64,000 nucleotides of DNA from Gemmatimonadaceae bacterium. GTDB taxonomy: Bacteria; Gemmatimonadota; Gemmatimonadetes; Gemmatimonadales; Gemmatimonadaceae. The notes under the pieces are model-generated. The model was given only the letters and a program-made list of their open reading frames with translations. It was not told the origin of the DNA and did no database searches. The stretch is taken from contig JACCWE010000091.1 in assembly GCA_013697785.1 (NCBI GenBank), forward strand, positions 1-64,000. The letters run 5' to 3'. Of the stretch, positions 36,258 to 45,004 are shown one piece after another; within the stretch, counting starts at the first letter, position 1, and each line of letters begins with the position of its first letter. The position numbers were made by a program, and so were the translations under genes.

Positions 36258-36746
36258 ATGGCCTCCGGCTCACCAAACGCACACTGCATTTTTTGCGACA
36301 TCATGAAGGGTGCCGCCGAGGTCTCCGTGTGCTACGAGGACTCGAGCGCGATTGCGTTCATGGACGTGCAGCCGGTGAACGCGGCGCACACGCTGGTCGT
36401 GCCGCGACAGCACTACGAGTCGTTCCAGGATCTGCCGACAGACCTCGGAATGCATCTCTTCGAGGTCGCGATGCGTCTGAATCCGGTGATCCGGAAGGTG
36501 GCAGGGGCCGATGCCATGAATCTCATCGTCTCGAGCGGTGCGGCGGCGGGACAGGATGTGTATCACTTCCACATCCATCTCATTCCGCGCCGCGCAGGAG
36601 ACGGCTTCGATGTGCCGCTGCCGTTTCCCGGCTCCGTGATGCCCGATCGCACGATCCTCGACGCGCAAGCCGCGCAGATTCTGGCGTCGCTCCGTGATCC
36701 GATGCGCCCCACGCCGCGCGTCGCGCCGGCAGTCGCGAAGAAGTAG
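36258..36746 (+). CDS. HIT-family nucleotide hydrolase/transferase
   Basis: A 162-residue histidine-triad protein. The active site HFHIHLIPR and CIFCDI (a zinc-type cysteine pair at 10-13) with VVPRQHYESFQDL are standard. It cleaves nucleotide phosphoramidates or dinucleoside polyphosphates. ATG 36258 is chosen; a GTG at 36189 would add 23 residues with no family similarity. Confidence 0.9.
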   Translation: MASGSPNAHCIFCDIMKGAAEVSVCYEDSSAIAFMDVQPVNAAHTLVVPRQHYESFQDLPTDLGMHLFEVAMRLNPVIRKVAGADAMNLIVSSGAAAGQDVYHFHIHLIPRRAGDGFDVPLPFPGSVMPDRTILDAQAAQILASLRDPMRPTPRVAPAVAKK

Positions 36747-36811
36747 CGTAGGCTGGTCGCAAGCCGTGGTTCAGTACTTCCTGGGCGCGAAGAGTCCGCA
36801 GGACACACAAC

Positions 36812-36849
36812 ATGAAGGGCCAGTCCCGCGCTGCGGACTGGCCCTTCAT
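36812..36849. terminator. Long bidirectional terminator hairpin
   Basis: A perfect 15-bp stem (36812-36826 with 36835-36849) and an 8-base loop that itself starts and ends with complementary bases, between the convergent HIT gene and the small membrane protein gene. There is no strong T-run, but its position and length make a shared terminator likely. Confidence 0.65.
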
Positions 36850-36874
36850 CGTGATTCATGCTGTCGAAGCACTT

Positions 36875-37141
36875 CTAGCCGATGAGAGATTCCTTCTCTC
36901 GCTGATTCAGTAGCGCACCTGCCAACATGAAGAATGCCGCCAGAAATGTCACCCAGGGCGGTGTCGCGATCATGCCAGGCAGCGACAAAAGAAAGCAGGC
37001 TGCTCCAAACGCGAACGCGGGAGCCGCTCTTTTCCAGCCGCCGAGCTTCGAAAAGCCGATCATGATGCCCTTGACGAGGCAAAAGGCAGCGGCGAGGCTC
37101 GCACCGAGTGTCAACCCGACATCGAGTGGCTGTAGAGTCAT
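36875..37141 (-). CDS. Small membrane protein, partner of the upstream lipoprotein
   Basis: An 88-residue protein with about three hydrophobic segments (LGASLAAAFCLVKGIMIGF, PAFAFGAACFLLSLPGM, WVTFLAAFFMLAGALL) and a charged C-terminus. I do not recognise the family. GAGG five bases before ATG 37141 supports this start over longer ones. It starts seven bases after the stop of the lipoprotein gene, so the two form an operon. A role as accessory or protective partner of the lipoprotein is possible but unproven. Confidence 0.7.
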   Translation of the reverse strand: MTLQPLDVGLTLGASLAAAFCLVKGIMIGFSKLGGWKRAAPAFAFGAACFLLSLPGMIATPPWVTFLAAFFMLAGALLNQREKESLIG

Positions 37142-37148
37142 GGAATCC

Positions 37149-38159
37149 TCACTTGGTGTACTCGTCGATATATATACACGCTTGGGTAACAATGCCATTG
37201 CTGCACCCGCCAAAATCACCTGCTCCACCCGAGCCCCCAGCTCCGAAGTCGCCCCCCGAACCTCCGCCCATGCCTCCGCCAAAGGTCGACCTGATCTGGC
37301 AATTGAGCAGCGCGTCCTCGGCCTTTGCAGCAGCGAAGAGTGCGGCGGCGAACGCCGCTTCGGTCAATCCGCACGCGGGGCAGGCAGCCAGCGCAACTGC
37401 TGCCACCGCAAGCGCCAGCCCTGCGGCCTGGTACGTGAGCCACTCCTGTGTGCACGGTCCAAACAGCCCAGGAATGCTCGATTGGGCGAGTGCATCCGCG
37501 GGAGCGAAGACGTTTGCTAGTCCGAGCGCGAAGTATCCCGCCAGTCTGCCTCCCAGTGGTACGTGGTCGTTGATGACCATCTGGCCCGGACCGCAGTTGG
37601 GACTAACCTTTGGATTGCACGGCTTCGTTGCCACGGTGTAGACGCCCTGGATGGCCTGGGACGACAGAACGGAACCGCTGGCGGGATTCATAACCTGAAA
37701 CGTCATCAGTGAGCGATACCATCCACCCGTGATCCTGGTCCACGTGTTCTTCGTCTCGCTCAGGAGCTTGCCGTCGATGTAGTGCTGAACGGCAGTTGGC
37801 GGTCCACCACTGTTGGGGTACAGGTACAGGATGTCGTGCTTGTGCTTCGTCGCATCCACCGTACTGACCTTGAGATGCGCAGCACCGACGTGCGACACGC
37901 TCGCCGCATTGTCCGCGAGAAGCATCGCGGGCTCCGATGCAGGTGCGGTGGTCGCGAGAGACACACCGTTGGAGTTATGAAACCCGGGTGCATAGCGGGT
38001 GAGCACGCCCGTGGTGGGGTTCAGGATTTCGATACTCGTTTCCGATGCGTAATACTGCGGCGATTTTTCGGGCGCGATTATGGAGTCGCTGCATGCAGCG
38101 GCGACCAACACCACCCCTGCCACTGCGAGAGTGGCAGCGCTAGCCAGACGATGGTTCAT
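37149..38159 (-). CDS. Lipoprotein with hydrophobic and Gly-rich C-terminal region, unknown function
   Basis: A 336-residue predicted lipoprotein (VAAAC, lipid-bearing Cys23). The N-terminal two thirds are soluble and beta-rich (ILYLYPNSGGPPTAVQHYIDG, GGWYRSLMTFQVMNP). Then comes a long Ala-rich hydrophobic stretch (about 245-285, AAGLALAVAAVALAACPACG and on), a run of GGGMGGGSGG-type repeats, and a short Cys-containing end. Six cysteines cluster in the last ~130 residues. The hydrophobic plus Gly-rich tail recalls some secreted toxin or bacteriocin ends, but no family is recognised. The longer upstream start is ignored because MNHRLAS begins a clean lipoprotein signal. Confidence 0.7.
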   Translation of the reverse strand: MNHRLASAATLAVAGVVLVAAACSDSIIAPEKSPQYYASETSIEILNPTTGVLTRYAPGFHNSNGVSLATTAPASEPAMLLADNAASVSHVGAAHLKVSTVDATKHKHDILYLYPNSGGPPTAVQHYIDGKLLSETKNTWTRITGGWYRSLMTFQVMNPASGSVLSSQAIQGVYTVATKPCNPKVSPNCGPGQMVINDHVPLGGRLAGYFALGLANVFAPADALAQSSIPGLFGPCTQEWLTYQAAGLALAVAAVALAACPACGLTEAAFAAALFAAAKAEDALLNCQIRSTFGGGMGGGSGGDFGAGGSGGAGDFGGCSNGIVTQACIYIDEYTK

Positions 38160-38194
38160 ATGCCTCCAGTTGGTGAAGAGATGGAGTGAACGTC

Positions 38195-38220
38195 GTCGAC
38201 GTGAGTGCACTCGCGTCGAC
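38195..38220. repeat. 26-base near-perfect palindrome between the MCP-like and lipoprotein genes
   Basis: GTCGACG-T-GAG-TGCA-CTC-G-CGTCGAC: 10 of 11 arm pairs are Watson-Crick and one is T-G, around a TGCA centre. It lies 36 bases before the lipoprotein start and 42 bases after the MCP-like stop (both minus strand). It could be the terminator of the latter or an operator of the former. Confidence 0.55.
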
Positions 38221-38261
38221 TATCGCCAGCATATGTTGTGAGGTGCGAACCAGCAGGACCG

Positions 38262-40391
38262 TTATCGCCCCGCTCGAACCGCTGCCACTGCGTTCGCCAG
38301 CGTCTCCGCCGTCGCACTGAGCTCGGTCGCGGCGCCGTTCAGCGAATCGATCGCTCCCTCCTGCTGCGTGCTCGCGCCCGCGACCACGCCGGTCTCCGAC
38401 GCCGCCCGCGTCGCCTCTTCCTTCGCGTCGGCGAGCGCGCGCGCCATCACCCCCGAGCGATCCGCGCTCTCGCGCGCCGCATCGACGATGCGATGTCCCG
38501 CCGCCGCTACCGACTCGGAGGCGAGCACGATGCGGTCGAGCTCGTCCACCCAGTTGCCGCTCGCATCGGCGACGGAGAGCACTTCGCCGCGCGTGCGCTG
38601 CATCAGCGCCACGGCGCGATCGAGCGTCACGCGGATGTCGCGCACCGCATTGTCCATCCCCTCCGCTTCCGCCGCGCTCCTGTCCGCCAGCTCGCGAATC
38701 TCGCGCGCCACGACGGCGAAGCCGCGTCCGTGCTGTCCGGCGCGCGCGGCCTCGACCGCGGCGTTGAGCGCGAGCAGTCCCGTCTGATCGGCGAGCTCGG
38801 TGATCGTCTGCCCGAATCGCTGCACAGCCTCGGAGATCTCGCGCAGCCGCGAGACCTGATCGGCGCCCAGCTGCACGGTCGCGGCGGCGGCGGTGAGCTG
38901 CGCGCGCGCCTGTTCCGTCGCACCGCGCACGACGCGCGCGTCGGCGAGCATCTGGCCGCCGCTCTGCTGCGTCACGCGCCCTTCGGTGACGGTGCTGTCC
39001 GCGATCACCTGCGCATTGCGCGCACCGTCGGCGCCGCGGGAGAGTGTGTCCGCGAGATTGCGCACCGTCGCGGCGAGGCGCCGCGCGGTCTCCGCGCTCT
39101 CCTGCGCGCTCGCGTGCAACTGCTGTGTCGTTGCCGTGATCGATTCGACGTGCGACGTCATCTCCGCGGATGCGGTGACCACCGGCTGAATGAGCTTGTC
39201 GAGCGCCAGCGAGAGCGCGAGCTGGGGCGCGATGTACTCGAGCAGCGACGCATCGTGAATGCGATACATCTCGACGCGCGAGTGGCGCACCGTCCAGATG
39301 CCGACGAGCCGCTCGCCGTACTTGAGCGGGATCACGATCTGCGATCGCTGCGCCGCCTCCGTTGGGCGCTGCGCGAGCGGAAGCGCCAGATCGGTGATCG
39401 CGTGGCCGGCGCGGAGCGCGCTGCCGACCATCCCCTCGGTAGCCGAGATGCGCGTGCCCACGGGAACATCGCTCGACGTGTCGACGACGACGACGAACTC
39501 GTTCCGATCGGCATCGTATGCGGCGATTCCCATCTGCTCCCACGGCACGAGCGAGCGCGTGAGCCGCTGGATGTCCACGAGCGCGTGGCGCAGCTCGGGG
39601 CGTGCGCTGATCGCGCTCGTGAGCCGCTGCACGAGCTGAAGACTCTCTCCCACCGCGGCCTGGCGAACGAGCCAGTGCGTGAGCACGCCGATGAGCGTGA
39701 GCACGAGCGCGCCGGCGATCATCGTGCGCGGCGCAGTCTGGCTGTAGGCAAGCCGAAGCGCGCCGAGCGCGAGGAGCGTCGCGAGCACAGCGACGGTGCT
39801 TTCCCAGCGCGCGGTGAGTCTCGGATCGACCCACGCGATCGCGGGTGAGAGCTTGAGCTGCAGGTAGAAGGTGCCGTTTACCGTGAGCAGGAAGAGCGCG
39901 ATCATGAAGCCGAGCCGCCACGCGTTGCCTGACGAGAATGCGGCGAGGCCGAGCTCACCACTCATCAATCCGTAATAGACGTAGCCGGCGACGGTTCCTG
40001 CCGTGAGAAAATGTCCGGCATTGCTCACGGCGTTGCGCAGCGGAAGACGCCGCACGACCGCATCGCCGATCACGATTCCGAGCGCGACGACGAGCGCGCC
40101 TGCCGCCCAGTCGAGTGCGATGATCGCCGCGATCCCGGGACCGACTGCGAAGCTCGCGAAGCCTTTCCCGGGGAGCGGGATGCCGAAGACGCGCGTCGCC
40201 GCTGCAATCACGACGAGGAGTCCGGCCCCGAGCCACGGGAACGGATGTGCGTAATAGTTGAAGGCGAGCCCGAGCGCGACGGAGAGCGTGCCGAAAGCGA
40301 CCACGCACATGCGCACGAGCTCGTCGGTCATCCACGACCGGCGCGAGGGAAGCATTCGCGTGGCGGTGATCTCGAGCTGCGACGTCGTCAT
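38262..40391 (-). CDS. Methyl-accepting-chemotaxis-type membrane protein with GAF domain
   Basis: A 709-residue protein. About eight membrane segments (residues ~25-240) come first, unlike ordinary chemoreceptors with two. A GAF-like domain follows (about 265-390; [37 protein letters not shown]). The C-terminal coiled coil has the receptor hairpin tip [22 protein letters not shown], which binds CheA/CheW. There is no HAMP domain and no che gene in the window. It may report a membrane-linked or cytoplasmic signal to a distant chemotaxis-like pathway. Confidence 0.87.
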   Translation of the reverse strand: MTTSQLEITATRMLPSRRSWMTDELVRMCVVAFGTLSVALGLAFNYYAHPFPWLGAGLLVVIAAATRVFGIPLPGKGFASFAVGPGIAAIIALDWAAGALVVALGIVIGDAVVRRLPLRNAVSNAGHFLTAGTVAGYVYYGLMSGELGLAAFSSGNAWRLGFMIALFLLTVNGTFYLQLKLSPAIAWVDPRLTARWESTVAVLATLLALGALRLAYSQTAPRTMIAGALVLTLIGVLTHWLVRQAAVGESLQLVQRLTSAISARPELRHALVDIQRLTRSLVPWEQMGIAAYDADRNEFVVVVDTSSDVPVGTRISATEGMVGSALRAGHAITDLALPLAQRPTEAAQRSQIVIPLKYGERLVGIWTVRHSRVEMYRIHDASLLEYIAPQLALSLALDKLIQPVVTASAEMTSHVESITATTQQLHASAQESAETARRLAATVRNLADTLSRGADGARNAQVIADSTVTEGRVTQQSGGQMLADARVVRGATEQARAQLTAAAATVQLGADQVSRLREISEAVQRFGQTITELADQTGLLALNAAVEAARAGQHGRGFAVVAREIRELADRSAAEAEGMDNAVRDIRVTLDRAVALMQRTRGEVLSVADASGNWVDELDRIVLASESVAAAGHRIVDAARESADRSGVMARALADAKEEATRAASETGVVAGASTQQEGAIDSLNGAATELSATAETLANAVAAVRAGR

Positions 40392-40441
40392 TGTAACTAG
40401 TGGACGCGCGGTGACTTAGCAGCGTCACCGGGTACTTCGAG

Positions 40442-42910
40442 TCAGGACCCTCGCAGCACGTCCATCGGGTCGACCGCCGCGGCGCGCCGCGCCGGCAGCC
40501 AGCTCGCTACGAGCGCGACGACCGCGATCAGCACAATGACGCTGAGGTACGCGATCGGGTCCGTCGTGCTCACGCCGTACACGAGGCCTGTGAGCAGCCG
40601 TGTGAGCGCGAGCGCGACCATAGCCCCAACGAGAATTCCGGTGATCGCGAGCGATACGCCCTGCCTAAGCACCATGCCCAGCACATCGCCGCGCTGCGCG
40701 CCGAGCGCGATGCGTACGCTGATCTCGCGTCCCCGCTGCGCTACGATGTACGAGATCACGCTGTAGACGCCGAGCGTCGCGAGAAAGAGTGCGGCGCCGC
40801 CGAAGACGCCGACGAGAAGCAGCAAGAACTTGCGATCAGCCACGGACGTCGACACGATCGTCTCCATAGTGCGCACCTCCGCGGACACATCGGGTCGAAG
40901 CCCGCGCACGACCGAGCTCGCTGCTGCCATGACCGGCGCCGCATCACCGGCGGTCTGCATGACGACGTACATGCTCTGCGCTGCGTGCGCGCGCTGCGGG
41001 AGATATGCATAGAACGTTGGCTGCGGCTCGGCTGCCAGACTCGCGTCGCGCACATCGCCGACCACTCCAACAACGGTGAACGGCCGCGGATCGCCGTCCA
41101 TGTTCCCGTACTCAATGACCTTGCCGATGGGGCTCTCGTTCGGCCACTTCGCTTTCGCCAGCGACGCGCTGACCACCCCGACATGCTGCGCGTCCGGCGA
41201 GTCGCCGTCGCGAAAGGCTCGGCCGCTGAGCACCGGAATGTTCATGGCTTCGAAATAGGCGCCGTCGACGACCTGAAAATTCGCGTATCCGCTGCGCGCG
41301 GGATCCTTGAAGAGCTCCGACATCTTCTCCGGCTCGATTTTCTCGTCGGCGCTGGTCATGATGATGTAGGCACCGTCGGCGGCGCCGCCGAGCAGGGGAA
41401 AGCCGTTGGATGCGCCCACCTTCCGCACTCCGGGAATCGCCGCGGCGTGCTCCATGACTTCGGTGTAGAACGACACGCGCCGTCGCGCCGCATCGTCGCC
41501 GGATTCGTACGGAAGCGTGGCGTCGAGAATCACGGCGTGGTCGGTGCGATAGCCTGGGTGTACGTCGAGCAAGCGCACGAAGCTTCGACTGAGGACTCCC
41601 GCGCCGATGAGCAGCACCACGGTAAGTGCCATCTGACTCACGACGAGCGACTTCCGGATGCGCGCGCCCGCGACCGTCCCTGCCTGCGTCCGCTGCGAAG
41701 ACGCCATCGAGTTGCGAATGTCGCGGCGCGTGCCCTGCCACGCGGTGAGCAGTCCCATGCCGAGCGCCGCGAGGAGTGAGATGCCAATAGCGAAGAGCAG
41801 CACCGGGACGCTCATGTGGATCTCATCGACGCGCGGCAGCTTCGCGCCCTTAAGCCCGATGAGTACGCGTATGCCTGCTGCCGCGATGGCCATGCCCGCC
41901 AAACCTCCAGTGAGCGAGAGCAGCGCGGACTCCGTGAGCAGCTGTTGCACGAGGCGCAACTGGCTCGCGCCGAGTGCGACGCGCACGCTGAGCTCCTCGC
42001 GGCGAATCGACATCCGCGCGACGAGGAGATTCACGACGTTCGCACAAGAGATGAGCAGGAGAAATGCGGAGGCGCCGAGCAGCACGAACAGCGCGGTGCG
42101 GCTATTGCCGACGAGCTGCTCGCGAAGCGTGACCGCGTTGGCGTCGGACATGTAGCTGTCGTCGCCATACTCCTGCTTCATACGACGCGACAGCGCGCTG
42201 ATCTCGCGCGACGCCTGCGGCGGCGTGGTGCCATCTCGCAGTCTCGCGATCACACGCCAGCCGCCGGCTGAGCGGCTGTGATTCACCTCGTCCGCCGGAT
42301 GTGGGAGCCAGACCTCGTTCCCCGCGGGATAGTTCATTGCCGCGGCCATCACGCCGGCGATCGTGACGAGCTTCCCATCGACCGTCATCGTCCGTCCGAT
42401 CGCAGCCGCAGCTGTGCCGAACTGCCGCTGTGCAAAGCCGCTGCTCACCACCGCTTCCGGCGCGGCTCCGACCTGCATCTCAGCGTCCCCGAACGTGCGA
42501 CCTGCGGCCGGCGTCAAGCCGAACACCGGAAAAAAGGCGCCTCGCACATATGCCACCTGCGCACGGGCCGGCGCGGCCAGTCCGTTCACCGGTATGGTGA
42601 ACGCCGCCGATGAAATCGCCATGCTAGAGAAGTCTCGTGACTGCGACTGCCAGTCTTCGAAGTTCGGCTCCGACGAGCTGATGTTCTTGCCGTTCTTGTC
42701 GAGCGGCAGCAGCTGGACGATTTGGTCGGAGCGCGGATATGGAAGCGGCTGGAGGAGCACGCCATTTACGACGCTGAAAATCGCCGTGGTTGCGCCTATT
42801 CCGAGTGCGAGCGTGAGCGCCGTGATGACGAAGAACCCTGGCGTGCGGCTGAACGACCGCGCGACGTAGCGTAGATCCTGCAGCATGGAAATCATCGTTC
42901 GGCTCGCCAT
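40442..42910 (-). CDS. MacB/FtsX-type permease, duplicated orphan (ADOP-like)
   Basis: An 822-residue membrane protein built of two MacB periplasmic-core plus FtsX units. The start LQDLRYVARSFSRTPGFFVITALTLALGIGATTAIFSVV is the usual first segment of acidobacterial-type duplicated orphan permeases. The middle block SCANVVNLLVARMSIRREELSVRVALGAS and the last block YIVAQRGREISVRIALGAQRGDVL are repeated FtsX motifs. No ATPase gene lies beside it, as usual for ADOPs. They are thought to export lipids or peptides or to act on the envelope. The start is uncertain: ATG 42886 is an alternative. Confidence 0.9.
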   Translation of the reverse strand: MASRTMISMLQDLRYVARSFSRTPGFFVITALTLALGIGATTAIFSVVNGVLLQPLPYPRSDQIVQLLPLDKNGKNISSSEPNFEDWQSQSRDFSSMAISSAAFTIPVNGLAAPARAQVAYVRGAFFPVFGLTPAAGRTFGDAEMQVGAAPEAVVSSGFAQRQFGTAAAAIGRTMTVDGKLVTIAGVMAAAMNYPAGNEVWLPHPADEVNHSRSAGGWRVIARLRDGTTPPQASREISALSRRMKQEYGDDSYMSDANAVTLREQLVGNSRTALFVLLGASAFLLLISCANVVNLLVARMSIRREELSVRVALGASQLRLVQQLLTESALLSLTGGLAGMAIAAAGIRVLIGLKGAKLPRVDEIHMSVPVLLFAIGISLLAALGMGLLTAWQGTRRDIRNSMASSQRTQAGTVAGARIRKSLVVSQMALTVVLLIGAGVLSRSFVRLLDVHPGYRTDHAVILDATLPYESGDDAARRRVSFYTEVMEHAAAIPGVRKVGASNGFPLLGGAADGAYIIMTSADEKIEPEKMSELFKDPARSGYANFQVVDGAYFEAMNIPVLSGRAFRDGDSPDAQHVGVVSASLAKAKWPNESPIGKVIEYGNMDGDPRPFTVVGVVGDVRDASLAAEPQPTFYAYLPQRAHAAQSMYVVMQTAGDAAPVMAAASSVVRGLRPDVSAEVRTMETIVSTSVADRKFLLLLVGVFGGAALFLATLGVYSVISYIVAQRGREISVRIALGAQRGDVLGMVLRQGVSLAITGILVGAMVALALTRLLTGLVYGVSTTDPIAYLSVIVLIAVVALVASWLPARRAAAVDPMDVLRGS

Positions 42911-43067
42911 GGAGGAGTCGCGGATTCGATCGCACCGCGTCGACGGTTCGACATGCGATCGCACGCGATGGTTTGAAGCGGGGGCAGGGCGTATCTCATT
43001 CCCGCAGCCCGGCACCCCACTCCGATGTCACGCCATACGAGCCAGTGCGCGTTTAGTTCCAGCGCTC

Positions 43068-44909
43068 CTAGTAATCCACCGGGCGCAGGTAGCTCTCACC
43101 GATCGCCGTGCCGCTCACCATCGCCACCGTCGACATTCGGCGCTTCCAGTGCGTCGACCCCAGCCGCCTCTTCACCGTCTCGACATCGTCCTTCGCGAAG
43201 CCGCGCGCGATCAGGTCGTCGGCGGAGAAGCCGCTCAAGATCCAGTGCAGGATCTGATCGGCGCGCTCGTAGACGATCCCCATGTCGTCCTCGTCGGTCT
43301 GCCCCTGATGCAGATCGGCAGACGGCGCCTTGTCGACGATCGCGGCAGGGACGCCGAGGTGCTTCGCGAGCTGCCGCACCTGCGTCTTGTACAGATCACC
43401 CAGCGGATTCACCGGCGGTGCGTCGTCGCCGTGCCAGGTGAAGTAGCCGAGCAGGCGCTCGGTCTTGTTTCCGGTGCCCAGGGGAAGCGCCTTGTAGCGC
43501 GCGCCGAGATCGAAGGTGGCAATCATGCGCATGCGCGCCATGACGTTTCCGCGGCGTGTCGTGTCGGCGTCGGGCTCGTTGGCGAGATAGCCATCGACGG
43601 CCGCGCTGATGTCGAGCGTGCGCGACTCGATGCCGAGCGCGTCGATGACGAGCTGCGCGTGCTCGAGACTCTCCGGGCTCGACGTGCGATAGGGAAGCCG
43701 CAGGCCGATGACGTTCTTCGCGCCAATCGCCTTCGCGGCGAGAAAGGCGGTGACGGCGGAGTCGAGCCCGCCCGAGAGCCCGATGATCCCCTTCTCGTAG
43801 CTGCGCTGCGAGAGCTCGTCGCGGATGAACGTCGTGAGCCACCCTTCGGTGAGCGCGCCGTCGATCGTCAGCGCCGGTGGCGCTCCGCTCTCGAGCGCGG
43901 TGACCTGCACGATCTCGATGCCGCCTTGGGTCGATTTCGATTTTTCGCGCCCGTTCGATTTCGCCGCCATCCTTGCCTTCGGCGCGGGGTCGTACTCGAG
44001 CGCGGCGGGCGCCTCCGCCTGGATCTGCTCGAGGTTCTCGATGAGATGCGGCATCGCGGTCTGCAGATCGGCGAGCAGCGGCATCTCCGAGCGCGCGCGC
44101 GCGAGATCGTCGAGGTCGATGGGAATCGAGACGAGCGCCTCGCGCCAGAGCGGGCCGCGCACGCGTACTTCGCCGAGCGGACCGGCGATCGTCGCGCCGC
44201 CGGGGAAGGACTTTCCGCCTTCATTCGCCACGAGATTAGCCAACGACACGAACACCCCGTGCTCCTCGGCGATGTCGCGCACGAGTCGCTCCCAGCGCGC
44301 GACGCTCGATGGACCGGGAATCGCGTCGTCGCGCGGATGGATGCCGCGGGCGGGCGCGGCCGCGGAGATGAAGATCATCGTCGCGCCGTCGAGCGCGAGG
44401 AGCGTTCCGGGCAGCGAGTGCCACGCGTCCTCGCACACCAGCATCGCGAACCTCCCCCACGGCGTCTCGAAGGCGCGGATGTCGTGGCCGCGCTCGACGA
44501 AGCGCTCCTCGTCGAACAGGCCGTACGTCGGAAGGAAGTTCTTGCGATGCACGTGACGGATGAGCGGCGCGTCGCCGCCGAGCCGTACCCACATCGCGCT
44601 GTTGTAGAGCGTGCTGTTCCAGAGCTCGTAGAAGCCGATCGCGACCTCGAGCGGCTGCGACGCGGCGCTCGAGTCGAGGTAGGCGGCTTGCAGATCGGCG
44701 GCGAAGGCGCCGGCGGTGCGCGAGTGCTCCCGAACGCCGCCCTCGAGGAAGTAGCCGGTGAGTGCCGACTCCGGGAGGTGGAGGACGTCGGGCCGCGGGT
44801 CCAGCGAGTCGAGCTGCGAGAAGATATCGCCCAGCCGCGCGAGGTTGGCGACATATTCCCCTTTGCCGGGGGAGAACTGCAGCGCGGCAAGCTGGAGAAT
44901 GTGGGGCAT
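43068..44909 (-). CDS. nadE: NAD synthetase, glutamine-hydrolysing
   Basis: A 613-residue two-domain enzyme for the last step of NAD synthesis. The N-terminal nitrilase-type glutaminase has its triad in LPESALTGY (Glu), HRKNFLPTYGLFDE (Lys) and VCEDAWH (Cys). After a ~40-residue linker with a basic KSNGREKSKS patch comes the synthetase domain with P-loop SGGLDSAVT, PLGTGNKTERLLGYFTWHGD and KAPSADLHQGQTDEDDMG. It converts deamido-NAD, ATP and glutamine to NAD. It is divergent from the penicillin-binding protein gene. Confidence 0.94.
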   Translation of the reverse strand: MPHILQLAALQFSPGKGEYVANLARLGDIFSQLDSLDPRPDVLHLPESALTGYFLEGGVREHSRTAGAFAADLQAAYLDSSAASQPLEVAIGFYELWNSTLYNSAMWVRLGGDAPLIRHVHRKNFLPTYGLFDEERFVERGHDIRAFETPWGRFAMLVCEDAWHSLPGTLLALDGATMIFISAAAPARGIHPRDDAIPGPSSVARWERLVRDIAEEHGVFVSLANLVANEGGKSFPGGATIAGPLGEVRVRGPLWREALVSIPIDLDDLARARSEMPLLADLQTAMPHLIENLEQIQAEAPAALEYDPAPKARMAAKSNGREKSKSTQGGIEIVQVTALESGAPPALTIDGALTEGWLTTFIRDELSQRSYEKGIIGLSGGLDSAVTAFLAAKAIGAKNVIGLRLPYRTSSPESLEHAQLVIDALGIESRTLDISAAVDGYLANEPDADTTRRGNVMARMRMIATFDLGARYKALPLGTGNKTERLLGYFTWHGDDAPPVNPLGDLYKTQVRQLAKHLGVPAAIVDKAPSADLHQGQTDEDDMGIVYERADQILHWILSGFSADDLIARGFAKDDVETVKRRLGSTHWKRRMSTVAMVSGTAIGESYLRPVDY

Positions 44910-45004
44910 GTACGAAAGATGCGTGTATTAAAGGAAGAGGGGTAGCCGCGGAAGCGCGTGCCGCCCCCGACTAACTTGCCACCCCGTTCATTCGTCGGCC
45001 GGAC

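Noticed and set aside
37149-37500. The Cys/Gly-rich lipoprotein tail as a proven bacteriocin
   Set aside because: There is no leader peptidase, modification or transport gene beside it, so only a cautious note is kept as a finding.
38140-39921. A 593-codon minus-strand frame overlapping the MCP-like gene in another frame
   Set aside because: Mostly Arg and Ala, no domain, while the chosen frame has the intact chemoreceptor hairpin.
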